From Dyella sp. ASV21 (lineage in GTDB: Bacteria; Pseudomonadota; Gammaproteobacteria; Xanthomonadales; Rhodanobacteraceae): a stretch of 64,000 bases of DNA. Positions within the stretch are counted from its first letter, which is position 1; each line of letters starts with the position of its first letter. Under the pieces are notes generated by a model, which worked only from the letters and a program-made list of their open reading frames with translations, was not told the origin of the DNA and searched no databases. Below are positions 8,679-16,564 of this stretch, one piece after another. The DNA is taken from NCBI RefSeq assembly GCF_016428975.1, contig NZ_JAELTT010000010.1, forward strand, positions 32,314-96,313. Direction: 5' to 3'. A program made the translations under genes and the position numbers.

Positions 8679-9545
8679 TCACACGGCATCCAGCGGGAGC
8701 TTGAGATAGCGAACGCCGTTGTCCTCGGCCGGCGGCAACTGACCCGCGCGCATGTTCACCTGCACCGAAGGCAGCAACAGGCGCGGCATGGCCAAGGTGG
8801 CATCGCGCGCGGTGCGCATGCTCACAAAATCGCCCTCGCTCACGCCATGGCCTACATGAATGTTGCCGCGCTTTTCCTCGCCCACCGTGGTTTCAAAGGC
8901 AAAGCTGTCGCGGCCCGGCGCCTTGTAGTCATGGCACAGGAAGATGCGCGTCTGATCCGGCAGCGTGAAGATGCGCTGGATGGATCGGTATAGCTGCGCC
9001 GCGTCGCCCCCGGGGAAATCGCAGCGCGCGGTGCCGTAGTCGGGCATGAACAGCGTGTCGCCAACAAAAGCCGCATCGCCTATCACGTGCGTCATGCAGG
9101 CGGGGGTATGACCGGGCGTGCTCAGGGCCACCGCATCGATGTCGCCCAATCGATAGTGTTCGCCATCGGTGAACAGATGATCGAACTGGCTGCCGTCGCG
9201 CTGGAACTCGGTGCCGGCGTTGAACAGCGTGCCGAAAGTCTGCTGCACCTGGCGTATATGCTCGCCGATGCCCAGCTTGCCGCCCAGGCGCGATTGGATA
9301 TACGGCGCGGCCGACAGATGATCGGCATGCACGTGGGTGTCGATCACCCAGGCCACGCTAAGGCCCTGCGCTTGCACGAAAGCGATCATGGCATCCGCGC
9401 CGTCGCGCCTGGTGCGCCCCGAGGCAGGGTCGAAATCCAGCACGCTGTCGATCACCGCCGCCTCGCGCGTGGCCGGGTCCCACACCACGTAGCTGAAGGT
9501 GTGGGAGGCGCTGTCGAAGAAGGCTTTGACCTCGGGGCGTTGCAT
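8679..9545 (-). CDS. blh: MBL-fold hydrolase, persulfide dioxygenase-like (Blh type)
   Basis: A 288-residue metallo-beta-lactamase-fold protein. The metal motif is THVHADHLS, with further ligands in TPGHTPACM, GDTLFMPDYG and LCHDYK. This arrangement (HxHxDH, one His, one Asp, one His) matches the ETHE1/Blh persulfide dioxygenase group, which oxidises glutathione persulfide to sulfite. There is no fused rhodanese domain. It starts with MQRPEVKAFFDSASHTFSYVV, the standard family opening, and lies 11 bases from the YeeE/YedE gene upstream. The context with the BigR-like repressor and sulfur transporters supports a role in sulfide detoxification. Confidence 0.9.
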   Translation of the reverse strand: MQRPEVKAFFDSASHTFSYVVWDPATREAAVIDSVLDFDPASGRTRRDGADAMIAFVQAQGLSVAWVIDTHVHADHLSAAPYIQSRLGGKLGIGEHIRQVQQTFGTLFNAGTEFQRDGSQFDHLFTDGEHYRLGDIDAVALSTPGHTPACMTHVIGDAAFVGDTLFMPDYGTARCDFPGGDAAQLYRSIQRIFTLPDQTRIFLCHDYKAPGRDSFAFETTVGEEKRGNIHVGHGVSEGDFVSMRTARDATLAMPRLLLPSVQVNMRAGQLPPAEDNGVRYLKLPLDAV

Positions 9546-9556
9546 ACGGTGACTCC

Positions 9557-9982
9557 TTACGCGGGCGAAACAGTCGTTGCGGTGAATGTGGCGGCCAGCC
9601 ACCAACCCAACCCCATGCACGCCACCAACAGCAGCACGGCGGGGTTGCCGGCCGTCAGCGACGCCAGCGCCGGCCCGGGGCAATAGCCCGCGATGCCCCA
9701 GCCGATGCCGAACATGGCCGCGCCTGCGACGAGGCGCGCATCGATGGCCTGCGCAGCCGGCAGTTGGAAACCATCCGCCAGCCACGGCCGTCGCCCGCGC
9801 CACACGCATCGATAGCCCACGGCGGTGGTCACCACCGCGCCCAGCATCACGAACATCAGGCGCGGGTCCCAGCGGCCGAACAGGTCGAGGAAGCCCAGCA
9901 CCACCGCCGGCTGGGTCATGCCGGCGAGACTCAGGCCCAGGCCGAACAACACACCGGCCAGCATGGCTATCCAGGCCTTCAT
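9557..9982 (-). CDS. YeeE/YedE family sulfur transporter, half 2
   Basis: A 141-residue membrane protein with about four helices. The signature [18 protein letters not shown] near the C-terminal half is the conserved Cys-containing YeeE/YedE motif thought to line the sulfur-substrate path. It begins at the ATG at 9982, which overlaps the stop of the other half-transporter by four bases (ATGA), so the two halves are translationally coupled. In other bacteria these modules import thiosulfate or related sulfur compounds, or export sulfite. As a split pair they would assemble a full-length YeeE-like channel. Confidence 0.9.
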   Translation of the reverse strand: MKAWIAMLAGVLFGLGLSLAGMTQPAVVLGFLDLFGRWDPRLMFVMLGAVVTTAVGYRCVWRGRRPWLADGFQLPAAQAIDARLVAGAAMFGIGWGIAGYCPGPALASLTAGNPAVLLLVACMGLGWWLAATFTATTVSPA

Positions 9983-10410
9983 ACGTGCAATCCTCCGAGC
10001 AGATGGCGCACCACCAACACCGTGACGATGCCCACCAGCATGAACACGCCCGTGGCCACCAAGGAGCGCGGCGACAGGCGCGCGATGCCGCATACCCCGT
10101 GACCACTGGTGCAGCCGCTGCCGAGACGGGTGCCGAAGCCCACCAGCAAACCAGCTGCCGCCATCCACGGCCAGCTCACCTGGGGCACACCCACGCCGCT
10201 ATCGCCGCGCACCAGCGCCAGCAACAGCGGCGCCACCACCAGCCCCAGCACAAAGGCATAACGCCAGGCACGGTCACCCGTGCCCGCACCGGCCAGCAGT
10301 CCGCCCGCGATGCCGCTGATGCCGGCGATCCGGCCCAGCGCGCCCATCAGCAGCACCGCCGATAAGCCGATCAGCACGCCACCCAGGGTCGCCAACAACC
10401 AGGGATGCAT
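9979..10410 (-). CDS. YeeE/YedE family sulfur transporter, half 1
   Basis: A 143-residue membrane protein and the first gene of the operon. The motif [27 protein letters not shown] is the N-terminal-type YeeE/YedE signature with two cysteines. There are four to five hydrophobic helices. The ATG at 10410 has GGAGG seven bases upstream. The perfect operator palindrome begins only 21 bases before the start, so the leader is short. The gene order half 1, half 2, MBL hydrolase, repressor resembles the Xylella blh operon, although the order there differs. Confidence 0.9.
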   Translation of the reverse strand: MHPWLLATLGGVLIGLSAVLLMGALGRIAGISGIAGGLLAGAGTGDRAWRYAFVLGLVVAPLLLALVRGDSGVGVPQVSWPWMAAAGLLVGFGTRLGSGCTSGHGVCGIARLSPRSLVATGVFMLVGIVTVLVVRHLLGGLHV

Positions 10411-10430
10411 GGCCGCACCTCCACCTATTC

Positions 10431-10454
10431 ATATATTAGATAATTCTAATATAT
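10431..10454. promoter_or_regulatory. Perfect inverted repeat, probable BigR-type operator
   Basis: Arms ATATATTAGA (10431-10440) and TCTAATATAT (10445-10454) are exact inverted repeats around TAAT. The 24-bp AT-rich block stands out sharply in GC-rich DNA. It lies directly upstream of the first sulfur-operon gene, where the promoter -10 region must be. Known BigR sites are AT-rich palindromes covering the -10 element, so this is probably the autoregulatory operator. Confidence 0.8.
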
Positions 10455-10700
10455 TGCCGACGCAGGCCGCCGGCAAGGCGGCTAAACGTCGCGCTGACGC
10501 TGGCGGCGCGCAAAGCCCACAGCAGAGGTCGGCAAAGCCCCAAGTCCCCTGCCCGGTCCAGGCAGTCATGCTGCGCCGCATCTATACATGCCAGCGTCGC
10601 CCAAGTGAACATGCGCAGACGTATCGTCGCGCCGGGGGAGAGCAAAGGCACGACGATGGCATTGCCTGCTGTCTGCACTATCACGGGGAACTTTCAACTT

Positions 10701-13220
10701 ATGTTTATCCGCAAGAGAGGGCTTGCCTCCGCCATCGGCTGCGCGCTGTTCCTGGGCGCAGCCGGTATCGCCGGCACCGCAGTGGCGCAGGACGCCAACG
10801 CACCCACCCAGAAGGACGCCACCGCCCAGAAACCCTCCGCGACCAACGCCACCAAGCTTGAGCAGGTCACCGTGACGGCGCAGAGCCGTACCCAGGAAAT
10901 GCAGGACGTGCCCATCGCCATGGACATCGTCACCGCCAAGGACATCGCCACGGTGGCGGCCACCGACCTGAGCCAGATGAACCTGTTCGTGCCGGGCCTG
11001 GTGGTGGACAACACCGACGCCATCCAACCCACCTATCGCCTGCGCGGCATCGAAACCAACGACTTCGGTATCGGCACCGACTCGGCCGTGGGCGTGTACA
11101 TCAATGGCATCTACCAGACCCGCAGCGGCGGCTCGCTGATGGCATTCAACGACATCGCCCGCGTGGAAGTGCTCAAGGGCCCGCAAGGCACCCTGTTCGG
11201 CCGCAATACCGCGGCAGGCGCCATTTCCATCATCACCAACGCGCCCACCGACACATTCGAAGGCGATGCGCGCGTGCGCCTGGGCAACTACGGCAAGCGC
11301 TACGCCGATGCCCTGGTCAATATTCCCATCAACAAGGACATGGCCCTGCGCGTGAGCGTGGTGGACAACCAGAGCGACGGCTGGCTCAAGGATGCCGCCA
11401 CCGGCCAGCACTACGGCAAGGACGATGAGTGGGGCACCCGCGCGGTGTACCGCTGGAACGTCACCGACGATACCCAGGTGCAGCTGGCCTATGACCACGA
11501 TCGCGTAAAGCAGCCCTCGCGCATCGACATGGGGCTGGTGCCCATGCCGGCGGACAATCTCTACGCGCGCGCGCCGTTCCCGGCCAATCCGTCCACCTTC
11601 TACAACCCGATCAACGCGCCGTTCTACAACAGCGCCACCGATGGCCGCGAAGAGCGCAACTACAACGACGCCACGCTCACCATCGATCACAACTTCAGTT
11701 GGGGCAGCTTCACCTCCACCACCAACTGGACCAGCTACAGCATGTCGCACGTCGAGAACGGCACGGGCTTGCAGCAGGTCACCGAATACCTCAACACCGG
11801 CGTGATCGGCGACGGCCACACCTGGTACCAGGAGTTCAAGTTCACCGGCAACAACGACCTGCTGGACTGGGTGGCCGGCGCCAGCTACTACCAGGAACAC
11901 GCCAACCAGACCAATCTGGCGCGCGTGAACACCGACACCTACGACACGCTCGCGCTCAATACCGGCGTAGGCAAACAGTACACGCCCACCGGCACCATCT
12001 TCGGCTACTTCGACTCCATCCTGCGCTCGCTGGCGCTGCCTTACCGCCTGCTCGGCGATCCGTGGACCGAAACCGTCACCAACAACGGCAAGTTCAGCGC
12101 GGTGGCCGGCTACGGCGACGTGATCTGGCACCTCAGCGACAAGCTGGACCTGACCACCGGCCTGCGCTTTACCCACGACGAAAAGAACTTCAGCTGGTAC
12201 ACGCCCACCCGCTCGGCGCCCGAGCTGGACAACACGCTGGCGCAGATGCAGGCCGCCGGCCTGTTGAACCTGGTATCGGTGCTCACCGGCGGCAAGGTCA
12301 CCGGCGCGCAATTGGTGAGCCTGCTGCAGCAGAACCAGATCTTCGCCACCGCCGTGAACGAGCGCATCGAAAAAGAAGGCCGCTGGAACGACACCAGCCC
12401 GCGCCTGGTGCTCTCCTACAAGTTCACCCCGGAAGTGATGGGCTACGCGTCGGTGGCCAAGGGCTACAAGGCGGGCGGCTTCGACGGCACCGAACCCGGT
12501 GCCGAGTTCTCGCCGGAAAAGGTGTGGAACGTCGAAACCGGCTTCAAAGCCACCTTCCCCGAGTACAACCTGCTGGTCAACGGCTCGGTCTACTACTACC
12601 GCTACGACAACGTGCAAACGCTGACGGTGATTCCGTCCACCGCCGGTTTCAACGTACCCGAGTACCAGGTCAGCAACACCGACCAGGACGCGCGCGGCGT
12701 AGACCTGCAAGTGTCGTGGGTGCCCATCGACGATCTGCGCCTCAACTTCAACGGCGGCTACATCGACGCCAAATACACCAGTGCCAAGGTGCCGATCGGC
12801 CTCAACGCCGCCAACCAGATCGTCTACCAGGACGTCTCCGGCCAGCCCGTAAGCGAACCGAAGATCAACTACTCGGTCAACGGCGCCTACACCTGGCACG
12901 ACGTGGTGGGTGGCAACCTTACCTACAGTGCGAACTACGGCTTTCGCGGCCCGCTGCGCTGTAACGACGCCTCGGTCTACCAGGGCAAGTGCTCGCTGCC
13001 GACCAACTTCAGCCTCAACAAAGCGCAGGAACGCACCGACATGCGCCTGGACTGGAGCGCCGCCAGCGGACGCTGGGGCATGGCGCTTTACGTCAGCAAC
13101 CTGTTCAACAAGCAATACGTGAATGGCCTGGGCACCGTTTCGCAATCGGTGCTGGGCACGCCTTACGCATACATCACACCGCCCCGCATGTACGGCGCGG
13201 AATTCCGCGTCAAGTTCTAA
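10701..13220 (+). CDS. TonB-dependent outer-membrane receptor
   Basis: An 839-residue receptor. The start at 10701 gives a signal peptide ending AGTAVAQ; an upstream ATG at 10605 would add an unlikely 32 residues. A TonB box-like segment LEQVTVTAQSR precedes the plug domain (QDVPIAMDIVTAKDI, then RVEVLKGPQGTLFGRNTAAGAISI). The rest is a 22-strand barrel ending in YGAEFRVKF with the terminal aromatic typical of Bam recognition. It lacks the extended signalling domain of transducer receptors. The type resembles those of Caulobacter and sphingomonads for iron complexes or plant-derived compounds. No transport partner is adjacent, so the substrate is unknown. Confidence 0.9.
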   Translation: MFIRKRGLASAIGCALFLGAAGIAGTAVAQDANAPTQKDATAQKPSATNATKLEQVTVTAQSRTQEMQDVPIAMDIVTAKDIATVAATDLSQMNLFVPGLVVDNTDAIQPTYRLRGIETNDFGIGTDSAVGVYINGIYQTRSGGSLMAFNDIARVEVLKGPQGTLFGRNTAAGAISIITNAPTDTFEGDARVRLGNYGKRYADALVNIPINKDMALRVSVVDNQSDGWLKDAATGQHYGKDDEWGTRAVYRWNVTDDTQVQLAYDHDRVKQPSRIDMGLVPMPADNLYARAPFPANPSTFYNPINAPFYNSATDGREERNYNDATLTIDHNFSWGSFTSTTNWTSYSMSHVENGTGLQQVTEYLNTGVIGDGHTWYQEFKFTGNNDLLDWVAGASYYQEHANQTNLARVNTDTYDTLALNTGVGKQYTPTGTIFGYFDSILRSLALPYRLLGDPWTETVTNNGKFSAVAGYGDVIWHLSDKLDLTTGLRFTHDEKNFSWYTPTRSAPELDNTLAQMQAAGLLNLVSVLTGGKVTGAQLVSLLQQNQIFATAVNERIEKEGRWNDTSPRLVLSYKFTPEVMGYASVAKGYKAGGFDGTEPGAEFSPEKVWNVETGFKATFPEYNLLVNGSVYYYRYDNVQTLTVIPSTAGFNVPEYQVSNTDQDARGVDLQVSWVPIDDLRLNFNGGYIDAKYTSAKVPIGLNAANQIVYQDVSGQPVSEPKINYSVNGAYTWHDVVGGNLTYSANYGFRGPLRCNDASVYQGKCSLPTNFSLNKAQERTDMRLDWSAASGRWGMALYVSNLFNKQYVNGLGTVSQSVLGTPYAYITPPRMYGAEFRVKF

Positions 13221-13228
13221 CCGCCACA

Positions 13229-13257
13229 AAAGCCCCCCGCTCTGCGGGGGTTGCTTT
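13229..13257 (+). terminator. Intrinsic terminator after the TonB receptor
   Basis: CCCCCGC (13234-13240) and GCGGGGG (13244-13250) pair around TCT and are followed by TTGCTTTG. It starts nine bases after the receptor stop. Confidence 0.75.
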
Positions 13258-13550
13258 GTAGGTCATCCCGTATTTCGAATGTAGGCCTTGGCACACAAGG
13301 CCTGCCGAGATGCTCGGATCAGTGCCCCGTAGGTGCCATCAGGCCCGGCCGGGGCGCCCCCATCCTCGCGATCCAACCCCACGCCCTTCGCCATAAACGA
13401 GGGCAACACGGCCTGCATTTTCGGCCGTGTGGGCATGCGCACGCGTATGTATCCGCCAAGGCCGACAGAACCCGTCCACATGCACGGATGGGTTTCTCAT
13501 CCGTCCTGCCTCAACGTAGCCCGTTCCTTTGCCAGCCTCAGGGAATGCCG
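13258..13550 (+). other. Non-coding interval and leader before vgrG
   Basis: About 290 bases without a convincing gene between the receptor terminator and vgrG. It must hold the promoter of the T6SS cargo operon. The vgrG frame is open through it, but no ATG in it has a ribosome-binding site and the encoded residues do not resemble VgrG. No clear sigma-54 or sigma-70 promoter could be assigned by eye. Confidence 0.5.
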
Positions 13551-15626
13551 ATGGCGCGCCAATCCGATCTGCGTTTCACCTTCCAGCCGGGCCAGGGACC
13601 CTCGCTCGATGTGGTGAGCTTTCGGCTCATCGAAAATCTCTCGCAGCCGTTCCGCCTGGAGCTGGAACTCTCCTCGTCCAGCCCGGACCTCGACTTTGGC
13701 ACGCTGCTCGATCAGCCCGCCGTATTCGCCATCCATCGCGGCGATCAGGTCGTGCGCTATGTGCATGGCGTGGTGTCCAGCCTGAGCCAAGGCCAGACCG
13801 GCTTTCGCCGCACACGCTACCGCGCCGTGATCGAGCCGCAACTGGCGCGCGCCGAGCTGTGCGCCGATTGGCGCCTGTATCGCCAGCAAACCGTGCCGCA
13901 GATACTCGACGACGTGCTCAAGCGCTCCGGCGTGATGCACCGGGAAGCCGTGCTCACCAAGACGCACGACGTCCGCCCCACGGTCATGCAAGCGGGTGAG
14001 ACGCACCTAGGCTTCGTGCACCGCTTGGCCGCGGAGAGCGGCCTGTACTACACCCATCGCCATACCGCGACCGAGCACACCCTGATCCTGGGCGACCGCC
14101 TCTACGTACACGGCGTGACCGACGGCGGCCCCGTGCCGTACCTGGCCAACCCCGGCGGCGATCAACGCGAACCCTGCGTGTGGCAGTTCGAATACACCGA
14201 ACACGTGCGCACCGCGCGCGTCACCCAGCGTGACTACAGCGAAGACCACCCTGCGTATAACCACGAGAGCGAACAGCTCGCCCGTGGCCTGGATCACCAG
14301 CGCAACGACTACGAAATCTATCGCTACCCGGGCCGTTACCCCGGCGCCACCGACACCATGGGCAAGCTGCATACCGACACGCGCCTGAACGCGTTGCGCG
14401 CACAAGCGCAGCTGGCCCAGGTAACCGGCGACGATGCACGCCTTCAACCCGGCTGGGCCTTCGACCTGGAGGGCCATCCGCGCGAAAGCTGGAACACCGG
14501 CTGGCGCGTGCTGTCCATGGTGCACGAAGGCACCCAGGCCACCAGCCAGGAAGACGAAAGCGCGGACGCCCAGGTCGGCACGCACTACCAATACAGCGCA
14601 CAGATCCTGCCCGATCGCGTGGAGTGGAAGCCGCCCCACGATCCCCGCCCCATCATCGACGGCTTGATGGCGGCGACCGTGGTCGGCCCTGCCGCCGAGG
14701 AAATCCACGTCAACAGCCGTGGCGAAGTCGCCGTGCAGTTCGCCTTCGATCGCATCGGCGAGTTCAACGAACACAGCTCGCACTGGGTACCCGTGTTGCA
14801 AGGCTGGGCCGGCGCGGGCTGGGGTGCCATGGCCATTCCGCGCATTGGCCAACAGGTCATGGTGGGCTTTGAAAGCGGCGACCCGGACCGGCCCTACGTG
14901 GTGGGCCGTGCGTACAACGCCCTCAATCCGCCGCCCTACGAGCTGCCGCGTCACAAGACGCGCACGACCATCAAAAGCCAAACACACAAAGGCAAGGGCA
15001 GTAACGAGCTGCGCTTTGAGGACGAAGCCGGCCAGGAAGAAATCTACGTCCACGCGCAGAAAGACCAGAACATCGTCGTCGAGCACGACGAAACCACCCG
15101 CGTGGGCCACGACCGCACCGAACAGGTCGAGCACGACGAGCGCATCACCATCGGCCACGACCGCAGCGAGAACGTGGGCGAGAACGAGCAGGTCACCATC
15201 GGCAAGGATCGCCGCCACCAGATCGCAAACGATGCGTTCCTCAGCATCGAACGCAACCACACGCTGAACATCGGCAAGGATCACCTCGAAACCATCGGCA
15301 ATCACCGCCAGGAGAAGATCGCCGCCAACCACACCATCGACGTGGGCGGCCATGTGGAAGCCACCGTGCAGGGCCACCACAGCCTCCACGCCGGCCAGCG
15401 CATCGAGCGGCAGACGCAGCGCTACGAGCTGCGCGTGGGCGAAAGCTACGAAATCCACGGCCCCGGCGGCAGCATCGTCGTCGACAAAACCGGCGTAACG
15501 ATCGAAGCGATCAACATCAAGTTCAAAGGCGTCGTGCACCAATCGGGCGGAGCCGCCAACCCGCTCTCGTTCCGTGGCGCACCGGTAGATGGCTCCACCT
15601 CCCATTGCGAGGAAAGTCAGCGATGA
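13551..15626 (+). CDS. vgrG: Type VI secretion tip protein VgrG
   Basis: A 691-residue spike protein that caps the Hcp tube and carries effectors. The first about 400 residues are the gp27-like hub (QSDLRFTFQPGQGPSLDVVSF, LGFVHRLAAESGLYYTHRH). A gp5-like OB fold follows (AEEIHVNSRGEVAVQFAFDRIG, HWVPVLQGWAGAGWGAMAIPRIGQQVMVGFE). The C-terminus is a beta-helix of short repeats (KDQNIVVEHDETTRVGHDRTE, HNHTLNIG-type units) ending in a short hydrophilic tail, with no fused toxin. The start at 13551 has AGGGA eight bases upstream; the ATG at 13545 is too close to it. The stop overlaps the next gene by ATGA. No core T6SS genes are in the window, so this is an orphan cargo operon. Confidence 0.95.
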   Translation: MARQSDLRFTFQPGQGPSLDVVSFRLIENLSQPFRLELELSSSSPDLDFGTLLDQPAVFAIHRGDQVVRYVHGVVSSLSQGQTGFRRTRYRAVIEPQLARAELCADWRLYRQQTVPQILDDVLKRSGVMHREAVLTKTHDVRPTVMQAGETHLGFVHRLAAESGLYYTHRHTATEHTLILGDRLYVHGVTDGGPVPYLANPGGDQREPCVWQFEYTEHVRTARVTQRDYSEDHPAYNHESEQLARGLDHQRNDYEIYRYPGRYPGATDTMGKLHTDTRLNALRAQAQLAQVTGDDARLQPGWAFDLEGHPRESWNTGWRVLSMVHEGTQATSQEDESADAQVGTHYQYSAQILPDRVEWKPPHDPRPIIDGLMAATVVGPAAEEIHVNSRGEVAVQFAFDRIGEFNEHSSHWVPVLQGWAGAGWGAMAIPRIGQQVMVGFESGDPDRPYVVGRAYNALNPPPYELPRHKTRTTIKSQTHKGKGSNELRFEDEAGQEEIYVHAQKDQNIVVEHDETTRVGHDRTEQVEHDERITIGHDRSENVGENEQVTIGKDRRHQIANDAFLSIERNHTLNIGKDHLETIGNHRQEKIAANHTIDVGGHVEATVQGHHSLHAGQRIERQTQRYELRVGESYEIHGPGGSIVVDKTGVTIEAINIKFKGVVHQSGGAANPLSFRGAPVDGSTSHCEESQR

Positions 15627-16564
15627 GTGCCGGCATGCTGGCGGCCTTCGATGCGGAGCTTCGGCCACCGACCGATTACCTGTACCTCTTGCTCGACCCC
15701 CTGGCACCCTGCGCCACCGAGCATGCCCTGCACATCGACGCGCTGACCCGGCAGCTGGGCGAGGACGCCCTAACCCGCGTGCCGCGCCCGGACCTGGCGC
15801 ACCAGCCCCGTGCCCTGCCCGCCTTGATGACCTTGGCGCGCCCGGGCGTAGCGCCCGACCCCCAGCTACTGGCGCTGATCGAAGCCACCGCGCAACAGGA
15901 CGCCGGCTATCGCAAGCGCTACGTGTGCGCGCTGCTCACCAGCGCCATCACCCCTGACGTGGTGGCCGAACAGATTGTGGATCTGTGTCGCCATACGGCG
16001 ATCGAGAGCGCGGCCTTCGTACCGCAGTTCGAGCCGCTGCGCATGGAACTGCTGATGGCGGCGCTGCGACAGCAGCTGGGCGGCTTTCTGTGGCCCATCA
16101 ACCACTGGCTACTCCCCACGAGCTGGGGCGGCTTTGCAACGCTGAGCGCCCGCGCGAAAGACGAGTCGACGCCCCTGCCCGAGGTGGCCCTGCACGCCCA
16201 ACGCGAAGCGCCCCTGGTCGCCGATGTGTTGGCCGCCTGGCGTCGTGCCACGCAACTGCGGCTGCCTTACGCCCCGCGCGCCTGGCAAGGCCTCACCGTG
16301 TTGCCGCCCCAGGCGGCCGCCACCGCGTTCCGCATGATTCGCACGGCGCGCACGCTGGGCCTTGGCGACCGCCAGAACATTCTCACGCTCACCCTGCATC
16401 GCCTTCTCATCCATCCGCGTCTGCACGAACACGAACGCGTGCGGGTGGATATCGCCCACGCGGCACGCGGCGACGTGCCCCTCGCCGAGCTATTCGCCAC
16501 GTACCACGACCGCGTGTGGATGAACATCGCCACCTACCTTGATGCCCCGCAGGAAGCGCTATGA
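15623..16564 (+). CDS. T6SS effector adaptor/accessory protein candidate
   Basis: A 313-residue soluble protein without signal or membrane segments. It lies between vgrG and the effector gene and overlaps both by four bases (ATGA at each end). That is the position of DUF4123-type adaptors (Tap/TEC), which load an effector onto its VgrG. The N-terminus (TDYLYLLLDPLAPCATEHAL) resembles the YxLLD opening of those adaptors, but I cannot confirm the family. The central part is leucine- and histidine-rich and predicted helical. The C-terminal region (HERVRVDIAHAARGDVPLAEL) shows no catalytic motif. The function is inferred mainly from context. Confidence 0.7.
   Translation: MSAGMLAAFDAELRPPTDYLYLLLDPLAPCATEHALHIDALTRQLGEDALTRVPRPDLAHQPRALPALMTLARPGVAPDPQLLALIEATAQQDAGYRKRYVCALLTSAITPDVVAEQIVDLCRHTAIESAAFVPQFEPLRMELLMAALRQQLGGFLWPINHWLLPTSWGGFATLSARAKDESTPLPEVALHAQREAPLVADVLAAWRRATQLRLPYAPRAWQGLTVLPPQAAATAFRMIRTARTLGLGDRQNILTLTLHRLLIHPRLHEHERVRVDIAHAARGDVPLAELFATYHDRVWMNIATYLDAPQEAL

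Noticed and set aside
8679..10106. Apparent fusion of YeeE-region sequence with the MBL hydrolase in one frame
   Set aside because: The part beyond 9545 is out of frame with both YeeE genes and looks like shadow sequence. The MBL family start MQRPEVKAFF fits at 9545.
10566..13229. Long open frame antisense to the TonB receptor (887 codons)
   Set aside because: A mirror frame of GC-rich coding DNA. Its translation is low-complexity His/Val/Arg-rich with no family features, while the plus strand encodes a full receptor with signal peptide and barrel end.
13258..13550. Left attachment site (copy of the tRNA-Arg 3' end) and sigma-54 promoter before vgrG
   Set aside because: No match to GGGATTCGAACCCCCG-like sequence was found here. 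A TGGCAC-like word has the wrong spacing to a GC for a -24/-12 promoter.
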